Positions 9,037 through 15,923 of a stretch of DNA of 64,000 bases are shown in pieces. The stretch spans positions 1 through 64,000 of the forward strand of contig PGXB01000004.1 in assembly GCA_002838945.1 (NCBI GenBank), in the 5' to 3' direction. The notes below the pieces were generated by a model. It had not been told where the DNA came from and searched no databases. It saw nothing but the letters and a program-made list of their open reading frames with translations. The position numbers and the translations under genes are program-made. Source of the DNA: a candidate division Zixibacteria bacterium HGW-Zixibacteria-1. Its GTDB lineage: Bacteria; Zixibacteria; MSB-5A5; GN15; PGXB01. Position 1 is the stretch's first letter. Every line of letters starts with the position of its first letter.

Positions 9037-9933
9037 TCAACTCAATCCGGCAATCTTCATGAAGGTCTCCGCCTTCATATACTCATCTATCAGACGGGTT
9101 TTCAGCCGTTCGATATAATCGTCATCGACCCTAAAGAATTTGATCGTTTCAGGATCAAGCCTGGTGTTGGAGAGCCCTCCGGCATCGACTGGTAATCCGT
9201 TGTGGGCGACATAATTAGCCAAATTTATCAGGTGAGCAAGGTCGTCGCTCTGATTCTCCATGGCCGGGCTGTGATGATAACCGATGGCGTCGGCAAGCCG
9301 GTCGGGCAGTTTCCAGGTTACGGCCAACTGACGCCCAAGCTGGGCATGGTTGAATCCCATGGTAATAATCTCGGCCTCCATCTGGGAAACGTTTTCATGC
9401 GTCTGCAGATATTCCATGACCTGTTCATGCTCACTCGGCATAAAGCAGCAAATTATCATTTTACCGATATCATGAATCAACCCGGTGGAAAAAGCCGGGT
9501 CGGGATTAAACATTTTTCCGCTATGGAAATCTTTGGCGATGACACGGGCGGAGAGGGCGGTCGAGAGAGAATGCCGCCAGAATTTTTCATGATATTCTTT
9601 GTTTTCCTTGTTGGCCTTGAACATGCTCAGCACCGAGGCGGACAGGACAAGATTTTTGACCGCTTCAAGTCCGATAATCATGACGGCATGATTTACCGAA
9701 TCGATTTCGCGCGACAGGCCATAGAATGCGGAATTGGTCAATTTAAGGACTTTTACCGACATGGCCGGGTCTTCGGAAAGAATCGCGGCGACATCAGCCA
9801 CTGAGGTTTCAGGATTGTTCAGGACTTTCTGAATCCGCTCGAAGACTATGGGCGGAGTGGGAAGATTTCTGATATTGCTGATGACCTGTTTTAGTCTATT
9901 TTCGAGCGACGATGTAGCTGATGTTGTCGTCAT
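9037..9933 (-). CDS. HDOD-domain signalling protein
   Basis: 298 residues. An HDOD domain runs from about 15 to 215 (LPTPPIVFERIQKVLNNPE at the start). An HD dipeptide is retained (GLIHDIGKM) with a later YHH, so catalytic or metal-binding capacity may persist, although HDOD proteins often lack it. They commonly serve in signal transduction, motility and biofilm control. It is the last gene of the flagellar block, 70 bases downstream of the FliT-like gene, with a good ribosome site (GAGGTG). A role in motility is inferred from position only. Confidence 0.85.
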   Translation of the reverse strand: MTTTSATSSLENRLKQVISNIRNLPTPPIVFERIQKVLNNPETSVADVAAILSEDPAMSVKVLKLTNSAFYGLSREIDSVNHAVMIIGLEAVKNLVLSASVLSMFKANKENKEYHEKFWRHSLSTALSARVIAKDFHSGKMFNPDPAFSTGLIHDIGKMIICCFMPSEHEQVMEYLQTHENVSQMEAEIITMGFNHAQLGRQLAVTWKLPDRLADAIGYHHSPAMENQSDDLAHLINLANYVAHNGLPVDAGGLSNTRLDPETIKFFRVDDDYIERLKTRLIDEYMKAETFMKIAGLS

Positions 9934-10003
9934 ATTTCACCTCATGCCTTAAATTGAGTCACATCTGTTTATATATCACATCCCCGAAGGACGGGCGAAA
10001 TGC

Positions 10004-10456
10004 CTAATTTTTGCCGTCGACAAATTGGGGGGCCGGTTCACTGTCCCGCAGGTATTTCAGGATTTGCTGACTATTTTTGAGTTCCTTCAGTTCCGTTTTG
10101 AGACGAGAATGCCGTCCCCGAAGATATTCTTCGTTTTCCTTGACCAGGCCGATACTTTTCTTGACCATGGTAATAATGCTGTTGACCAGTTTCTTGACCT
10201 CGGGTGCGGCCGATGCAATATGGAACATTTTCGGATTTTTTTCTTTCAGGGCGGCGATTTTCTTTTCGGATTGCTGAATGCGCTGATGACACCGTTCGAT
10301 TTCGGTATAGAGGTCCAGCAGTTTTTCGTCCCGTTCGAATTTGACCATATCTTTTTGTTTATCAATAAGGATATAGAGGGACTGATAGAAAGAATATTCC
10401 TCCTTCAGGACAAAAATGAGCTCTCGCTCCAATTGCGTGATTTGATTAAATTCCAT
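10004..10456 (-). CDS. FliT/FlgN-like flagellar coiled-coil protein
   Basis: 150 residues, almost entirely helical and highly charged. Pattern and position (directly after fliS, which follows fliD) fit a FliT-type export chaperone for the filament cap. Sequence similarity to FliT proper is not obvious by eye, and FlgN-like folds are possible. A separate clear FlgN is encoded at 22992-23516, so this one is unlikely to be the FlgK/FlgL chaperone. I start it at ATG 10456, 8 bases after GAGG and 13 bases past the fliS stop; longer starts would lie inside fliS. Confidence 0.6.
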   Translation of the reverse strand: MEFNQITQLERELIFVLKEEYSFYQSLYILIDKQKDMVKFERDEKLLDLYTEIERCHQRIQQSEKKIAALKEKNPKMFHIASAAPEVKKLVNSIITMVKKSIGLVKENEEYLRGRHSRLKTELKELKNSQQILKYLRDSEPAPQFVDGKN

Positions 10457-10469
10457 ATTTGTCGCCTCA

Positions 10470-10913
10470 TCAAATCGAAAATGATACACCGCGGACGGGC
10501 TTTTCCTGATGCGGTTCATTCTCAGTTTTAGCCGTTGTGTGTTTAATTTGCCCGGCCAGTTGATCCCACCCCTCGCGGACATTGCTCAGGACGGTGATGG
10601 AATCGTCAATCAATGAAAGATCCTTGGTGGCCTGGACGATATTAAGTTTTTCGATGACATATGCGTAAAGTTGAGAAAGTCTTCTTGCAATGTCCTGTCC
10701 CTTGTCTTCATCGAGAGTCGTGTACAGATGCACGACAAATTTCTTCGCTTTCTCGATCGAATCATAACCCTCTTTTGTCTGCCCCTTTTGATAGGCTCCG
10801 GCGGCCTGTTTGAGGCTGGCGATGGCGCCGTCATAGACCTTAACGACCAGCTCCACCGATGTGCGGCCGAGGGTGTCAACGGCCTCGTACTTTTTTACAT
10901 TATTATTCATCAT
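10470..10913 (-). CDS. fliS: Flagellin export chaperone FliS
   Basis: A cytoplasmic four-helix chaperone that binds the flagellin C-terminus until export. It has 147 residues, starting MMNNNVKKYEAVD. The KKYEAVDTLGRTSVELVVK block and the VYDGAIASLKQAAG block are typical, as is the ARRLSQLYAYV helix. The start ATG overlaps the fliD stop in an ATGA junction, so translation is coupled to fliD. The C-terminal tail (about 120-147) is extended and charged. Confidence 0.92.
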   Translation of the reverse strand: MMNNNVKKYEAVDTLGRTSVELVVKVYDGAIASLKQAAGAYQKGQTKEGYDSIEKAKKFVVHLYTTLDEDKGQDIARRLSQLYAYVIEKLNIVQATKDLSLIDDSITVLSNVREGWDQLAGQIKHTTAKTENEPHQEKPVRGVSFSI

Positions 10914-13255
10914 GACTTTTTCAGTATTTGACTCCAATTTTGATTTATGCTGGTCAATTGCGATTCCAGGTAGGAACCTTCCGATTGATACTGCGACAGG
11001 AGGGATTCCATCTGCAGGAACTGGTTGTATAAATCCTCCCGCCGGGTTGCCAGGCGTTCTTCATAGTCGGCGATTTGATTACTGATACCTTCAATCTGCT
11101 TATTGAGTGATGAGGTGCGCCGGGCGATGGACCCATCAATGGTTTTGGTTATATTGTCCAGCGTACTGGTCAACCGGCTGCCGAGTCCGCGTGAAATCGA
11201 GATGGTTTCCGTGAGGGCTCCATTAAGGAGCTGATTTTCGGAGATCATGATTTTCAGCTTGATACCATCGGTGGTGGCGTTGTCTTCATCACCGGTCAGG
11301 AATTGTCCTTTTCCGGTGGCGCTTTCACCGTTGATGGTACCTTCGACATCACTGCCGGCGTGCACCACGCCTCCCGCAAGGCCGAGGACATTGTAGGCAT
11401 TAGTGGATGATGTGGTTTCCATGCGCACCTGTGATTTCGAGCCATAGGTCGCGCCGGTTATTTTAAGGTATCCGGAGCCGGAGAGTGGAACCCACTCCAC
11501 GACGACATCCTGGTTATTCAATTTCGGATCGTTATCGATTTTGGATTGTATTTCGCGCGCCAGAGCGCCGCCGGAGGTGTAGGTGCCCTCGGTGAGCACC
11601 AGATCCTCGGATACAAGTCCATCCACTTTTAGCTTCAGGGTATTATTACTGCTGTCAATCGTTATCGGCGATACGGCGGGGTCATTTATCAGAGTTCCCT
11701 GGAAATATCCTTTGGAGGCGGCTTTGGTGATCCTGACCTCATAATCTTTTCCGGGGATGGAGTTGTCGGAGGCCGAGACAAATTCCACATACTGCGAGGA
11801 TGATGATGCGGAATTGACAAAAAGATTGGCAAAGCTATCGAAGTCATTCCGGATGGCATCGACCAGTTTGGCGGAGTTGACCATTTTTAGCTGGCCGTCC
11901 GCCCCCGTTCGAATACCGATGGCCGACAGGGAGTTGATTCCATTACCGAGTTCCGTTATAACGCGTGTCGCCGATGATCTCAGGGTTGACTGCATGACTT
12001 GAAGAGAATAATCGGCAAAAAGGACGCCGGATTCTTTGGTGTCGGTATTATATGAAAACTGATCGTCGACAAAGCTCATGACGGCATTGTATTTCGTCAC
12101 GAAATCGTTGACCATGGTCCTGATGGCTTCGGTATCGATACTGGTATTGATAATAATCGACTCACCCGGTTCGGTCGTTTTTTTGACATCGAGGGAAACG
12201 CCGGGGATGATTTCTTCAAAGTGATTGGTCGCGGAATTGACGATAATCGGCGATCCGCCGTTGGTGCCGTCTCCCCCGACCGCCAGCCGGGCATCGGAGG
12301 CATTCTGCAGAAGGGGCGCAAAGCCGGCCACCTGGAAGGAGTCACCGGCGGTCAACTGGCCGGATGAAAATGACAGCTTAAGGCCGTCGGCTCCGGCGCC
12401 GGTCAGTTCCACCTCGCTGTCGGCCTGGGTCACCAGAATCGTTCCCGAATTGGTGCCATCGGACCAATTAAGGGCAATTATATCCGAGCCGATGGTCTGC
12501 GTTCCGTTGCCCCCAACCGTAAAGGTATATAATTTATTTTGACTGCCGCTATATGAGGCGGTCGAGCCGAGCGATATGCCGGTGGTTGTTCCGGATGACA
12601 GTTTTATCATTTCGGGATTATCGAAGGAGCTGTTTTCAAAATCGAGCATTTCGCCGCCGGTGAGATCAATGTCCAGCTTGATAGTATTGGCGGCACCGGT
12701 TTTGGAGGCGGTTATGAGCAGCCGATATGGATTCGAGGAAGTGCCGTCATTAATGATCGACGCGGAAACGCCGGCGCGGGCACCATTGATCGCATTCTTG
12801 ATGCTGATGAGGCTGTTGTTTTCGGAATCGACATTGATGGTGGTGGTGCCGCCCTGACCGACGGAAATTTTAATTGTCCCGGCACCGAAAATCCCGGTGG
12901 TGGAATCGCTCACGCCGCGCGAAGCGACCTGATGATTGCGAGCCAGCGAAAGAACGCTGACATTGTATGATCCCGAGGAGACGCGACCGCTGGCGGTGGC
13001 CGAAAGGACGGACTCATCGGAAATATTTATGTCGGCCTTATTATAGGATGACTCTTTTTTCATCAGACTGACCTGGCTCTGGAGGGCGATAAATTTGGCC
13101 AGGACGGCCTGGTAGGCGGCAACCTGCTGCGTCTTATATTTCTTATCCTGCTCCAGCAAAGTAACAGGATACCTCTCGTATGACATGATGGTGTCGACAA
13201 TAGAGGAAATATCGAGATTTGATGCCAGCCCTTCGATTGATTGTGTGCCCGGCAT
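10910..13255 (-). CDS. fliD: Flagellar filament cap protein FliD
   Basis: Forms the cap under which flagellin polymerises. It has 781 residues, much longer than the 450-500 of many species; the extra length lies in the middle. The FliD N-terminal domain shows GLASNLDISSIVDTIMSYE at 9-27 and a coiled coil at about 35-70. The C-terminal domain ends in coiled coil (KQIEGISNQIADYEERL) and YLESQLTSINQNWSQIL. A GGAGAAG ribosome site precedes the ATG. It follows the flagellin terminator, so it needs its own promoter; a candidate is weak (see rejected items). Confidence 0.95.
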   Translation of the reverse strand: MPGTQSIEGLASNLDISSIVDTIMSYERYPVTLLEQDKKYKTQQVAAYQAVLAKFIALQSQVSLMKKESSYNKADINISDESVLSATASGRVSSGSYNVSVLSLARNHQVASRGVSDSTTGIFGAGTIKISVGQGGTTTINVDSENNSLISIKNAINGARAGVSASIINDGTSSNPYRLLITASKTGAANTIKLDIDLTGGEMLDFENSSFDNPEMIKLSSGTTTGISLGSTASYSGSQNKLYTFTVGGNGTQTIGSDIIALNWSDGTNSGTILVTQADSEVELTGAGADGLKLSFSSGQLTAGDSFQVAGFAPLLQNASDARLAVGGDGTNGGSPIIVNSATNHFEEIIPGVSLDVKKTTEPGESIIINTSIDTEAIRTMVNDFVTKYNAVMSFVDDQFSYNTDTKESGVLFADYSLQVMQSTLRSSATRVITELGNGINSLSAIGIRTGADGQLKMVNSAKLVDAIRNDFDSFANLFVNSASSSSQYVEFVSASDNSIPGKDYEVRITKAASKGYFQGTLINDPAVSPITIDSSNNTLKLKVDGLVSEDLVLTEGTYTSGGALAREIQSKIDNDPKLNNQDVVVEWVPLSGSGYLKITGATYGSKSQVRMETTSSTNAYNVLGLAGGVVHAGSDVEGTINGESATGKGQFLTGDEDNATTDGIKLKIMISENQLLNGALTETISISRGLGSRLTSTLDNITKTIDGSIARRTSSLNKQIEGISNQIADYEERLATRREDLYNQFLQMESLLSQYQSEGSYLESQLTSINQNWSQILKKS

Positions 13256-13434
13256 ATCTTCTCCTATAAGTTTGTTGCATCCATTTATAATGCAGTAACG
13301 GTATCCTTAGGGGTTGAAAAGTCGTATTTCACCCCATATCCATAACGAACTCTATCCTGTATATTTTATCGGATTTTTGGCAGATTTATTCAGTTGGAAT
13401 CGGGACAACTTTTTGAGTCACATTGAGGAACAGG

Positions 13435-13466
13435 CAAAAAAAAGCCGGCGGGTGGCCCCGCCGGCT
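13435..13466 (-). terminator. Intrinsic terminator of flagellin
   Basis: The stem 13443-13452 pairs with 13457-13466 (10 bp, AGCCGGCGGG/CCCGCCGGCT) around TGGC. On the minus strand it is followed by a run of eight Ts (13442-13435). It sits 14 bases past the flagellin stop. Confidence 0.9.
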
Positions 13467-13479
13467 CGTAAGAAAGAAA

Positions 13480-15648
13480 TTACTGGAAGAGAGACAGAAC
13501 CACCTGCGGGACCTGATTGGCCTGAGCCAGCATTGCGGTGCCGGCCTGGAGCAGGATCTGGTTCTTGACAAAGTTAGACATCTCAGCAGCCATATCGGTG
13601 TCACGAATGGTCGATTCGGACGACTGCAGGTTCTGCGAGGCGATACGAAGGTTTCTCAGGCTGGATTCCAGAGTGTTTTTCTGGAAGCTACCGAGCGTGC
13701 CGCGAATCGTGGAAACCTGGTCAATCGAAGAGTCGATAACGGACTGGGCATCCTGGGCGCCCTGGACCGTTGTAACATCGATGCCGGCCAGCGAGGTGAA
13801 CATATTACCGGCAATATTCCGGCCCATGGAAGAAGCAGCCATACCTGGCAGACTGATTTTGGCAATCTGTCCGACATTGGCACCGATCTGGAAGACCAGC
13901 GACTGGTCGGTATTGCTGATGGTTTCACTTCCGCCGTTGGAGGTCAGATCGATGTTGACCTTCAGCGATTCGGTCCGGTCAGCGTTATAAACGATGGTGT
14001 CGATTCCGGCGGTAACCGTGGTGGCGGGACCGGCGTTAAGTCTGGCGTCAAACCTGGCCGCGGTCGCATCAAGCAGCATGGAACCGAGGTTGATTCCCTG
14101 GTTGGCGGTGGCAACGGTAATACCGATAGTGCCGCGACCGGAAACACCTTCAGCCTTGTTGGCAAGGACGAAAGTCTGGGTCGAATTGTAATTGACGGCA
14201 CTGATGGTATTGGTATAGTTGTCAAAGCTGACCAGAGCGTCGGTACCCTGAACAGCCACGGCGTCGGTTGACATACCGAGAGCAGCGCGGGCGGCGCCGA
14301 CATCATCGGTGGAGGTGGCCAGCAACTGGATGGAGTAATCGGAGCCTTCATCCATCAGGGTGAACTTAATCTGATTGTCATTGACCTTGGCGACTGAAAT
14401 ATTATTGACGCCGGTGGCGGCAGTGCCGAAATCGGCGGCAAGGTCGGTCTCCAACTGGGCAATCAGGGTATCGATGGAGGTGTAGGTTCCTGCCGTGATG
14501 GTGGTCGTCGCGGAAATCGCGGAAGCCGCTTTGGCGACATCAATATCAAAACGAAGTTCGTTGGCGGAAGCGCCACGGGCACTGGCGTCGGCAAATGAGA
14601 ACCACCCGGTGGTGGCGTCGGTGCTGAAACCTTCAATCGCGGCCGAATAGTTCGCGCCGGAGTTGACGGAGCGGAAGACGAGTTCATTGCCGGCTGAAAT
14701 AACGGCCTCAGCGCGTCCAGCCAGGGCGGCATTGTTATTGATGGCATTATTCCAGGCAGAAGCCACCTGAGCGGTGGTCATAGTGTCGGTTACATCCACA
14801 CTCATGGTCTGCCAGCCGGCGACCGACTGACCGTTTTCCTGATAGTTCAGCTTGACGGTATAGGTACCGGCATTGCTGGCGGTCGCGGGGGCGCCGATGG
14901 CGGCGGCCGAGGTCAACTGGGCCGAAGTGGCGGCCGCGGCAAATTCGAGACCATTGCCCCAGGCATCAAGAATATGGACATTGTTCGAGGTTTTCGCCGC
15001 GCCGGCGGAAGCCTGAATGACGTCGATATTATGAATGCCTTCGGTCAGGCTGTACGGGGTAACCGTACTGTCGAGAGAGACACCAAACGATGTGATGTTC
15101 AGGGACGCGGTCGCATCAGCCGTCTTGGTGGCGGTGATGGAATGCGTTCCGGTGGATAATCCGCTTTCGATCAGCATGATTCCAGCGCTGTTGGAACTGG
15201 TGATGGTGGCAACATTGGCCTTGGTGCCATCAAGCAGTTTCTTGGTTCCAAACTGGGTATTGGCAGCAATTCTATCAATTGTCTGAATGGCGTTGTTGAT
15301 TTCTGCCTGGTCGGCTTCGAGCTGAGCGGTATCGTTGAAGCCTTCATTAGCGGCGTGAATGGCCAATTCTCTCATCGAAACCAGCAGACTGTTGATTTCA
15401 TTGAGAGCGCCTTCAGCCGTCTGAATCATATTGACCGAACCTTCGGAGTTCTCAATAGCCTGATTCAGACCGGCGATCTGAGCCCGAAACTGTTCGGATA
15501 TGACCAAACCAGCCGGGTCATCAGCAGCACGGTTAATCCGATAACCCGACGAGAGCTTTTCCATCGATTTGGTCAGATTCATCGTCGTGTTAGTCAGATT
15601 CCGGTGCGAGTCAATCGCAGCAATGTTGTTGTTAATACGAAGTGACAT
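13480..15648 (-). CDS. fliC: Flagellin
   Basis: The filament subunit, 722 residues, longer than the 270-500 of common flagellins. The N-terminal D0/D1 part (1 to about 165) has SLRINNNIAAIDSHRNL and NRAADDPAGLVISEQ. The C-terminal part (about 630-722) has LRNLRIASQNLQSSEST and ends in VPQVVLSLFQ. The middle (about 166-620) is Ala/Thr/Ser-rich and would form the exposed D2/D3 domains. A near-consensus sigma-28 promoter and a leader of about 190 bases precede it, with AAGGAGG 9 bases before the ATG. It is the only flagellin in the window. Confidence 0.97.
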   Translation of the reverse strand: MSLRINNNIAAIDSHRNLTNTTMNLTKSMEKLSSGYRINRAADDPAGLVISEQFRAQIAGLNQAIENSEGSVNMIQTAEGALNEINSLLVSMRELAIHAANEGFNDTAQLEADQAEINNAIQTIDRIAANTQFGTKKLLDGTKANVATITSSNSAGIMLIESGLSTGTHSITATKTADATASLNITSFGVSLDSTVTPYSLTEGIHNIDVIQASAGAAKTSNNVHILDAWGNGLEFAAAATSAQLTSAAAIGAPATASNAGTYTVKLNYQENGQSVAGWQTMSVDVTDTMTTAQVASAWNNAINNNAALAGRAEAVISAGNELVFRSVNSGANYSAAIEGFSTDATTGWFSFADASARGASANELRFDIDVAKAASAISATTTITAGTYTSIDTLIAQLETDLAADFGTAATGVNNISVAKVNDNQIKFTLMDEGSDYSIQLLATSTDDVGAARAALGMSTDAVAVQGTDALVSFDNYTNTISAVNYNSTQTFVLANKAEGVSGRGTIGITVATANQGINLGSMLLDATAARFDARLNAGPATTVTAGIDTIVYNADRTESLKVNIDLTSNGGSETISNTDQSLVFQIGANVGQIAKISLPGMAASSMGRNIAGNMFTSLAGIDVTTVQGAQDAQSVIDSSIDQVSTIRGTLGSFQKNTLESSLRNLRIASQNLQSSESTIRDTDMAAEMSNFVKNQILLQAGTAMLAQANQVPQVVLSLFQ

Positions 15649-15841
15649 CCGTCATTTCCTCCTTGAATATTGTTTGGGATTTCCTTACCCCTAACAAAGC
15701 TCTCAGCCCATTAACGGGCGTACATCCGATGTCACTTTATTCCTATTAAAAAACTGAGGTAATTGGAATTCTTGTTCTTATACACCTCCCCTTTAGTTAA
15801 ATATTTAATTTAACGGTTAAGTATTTCATCTTCTTTATTGA
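15649..15841 (-). promoter_or_regulatory. Flagellin mRNA leader with candidate CsrA sites
   Basis: Between the predicted start of transcription (about 15841) and the ATG lie about 190 untranslated bases. They contain several GGA motifs: GGGGAGG near 15787-15793, ACATCGGATGT (15732-15722), AAGGAA near 15680 and the ribosome site AAGGAGGA. Two hairpins can form: GTTAAAT/ATTTAAC (796-802 with 808-814 after 15000) and GCCC/GGGC (15706-15719). CsrA binds ANGGA motifs in such leaders, and in Bacillus subtilis it blocks the hag ribosome site until FliW sequesters it. Both partners are encoded a few kb upstream. CsrA binding here is inference. Confidence 0.55.
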
Positions 15842-15847
15842 TAATAT

Positions 15848-15874
15848 AAATCGGCAAAAAGCTTTAAAACTTTA
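15848..15874 (-). promoter_or_regulatory. Sigma-28 promoter of flagellin
   Basis: The minus strand reads TAAAGTTT (15874-15867), 11 bases, then GCCGATTT (15855-15848). The enterobacterial FliA consensus is TAAAGTTT-N11-GCCGATAA, so 14 of 16 positions match with exact spacing. Confidence 0.85.
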
Positions 15875-15923
15875 TAACTTAATGGCTCCGGCCGGAGATT
15901 AATTATCCTTGGATTTCAACAAC

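Noticed and set aside
13366-13392. Possible sigma-28 promoter for fliD (TCCGATAA with -35 TGAATAAA)
   Set aside because: The -10 matches at 7 of 8, but the -35 matches at only about 3 of 8. GCCGAT-type sequence is frequent in coding DNA of this window, so a -10 alone has little weight.
13423-14271. Long plus-strand frame antisense to flagellin
   Set aside because: Its 282 residues mirror the low-complexity flagellin sequence. The minus-strand flagellin has clear family signatures at both ends.
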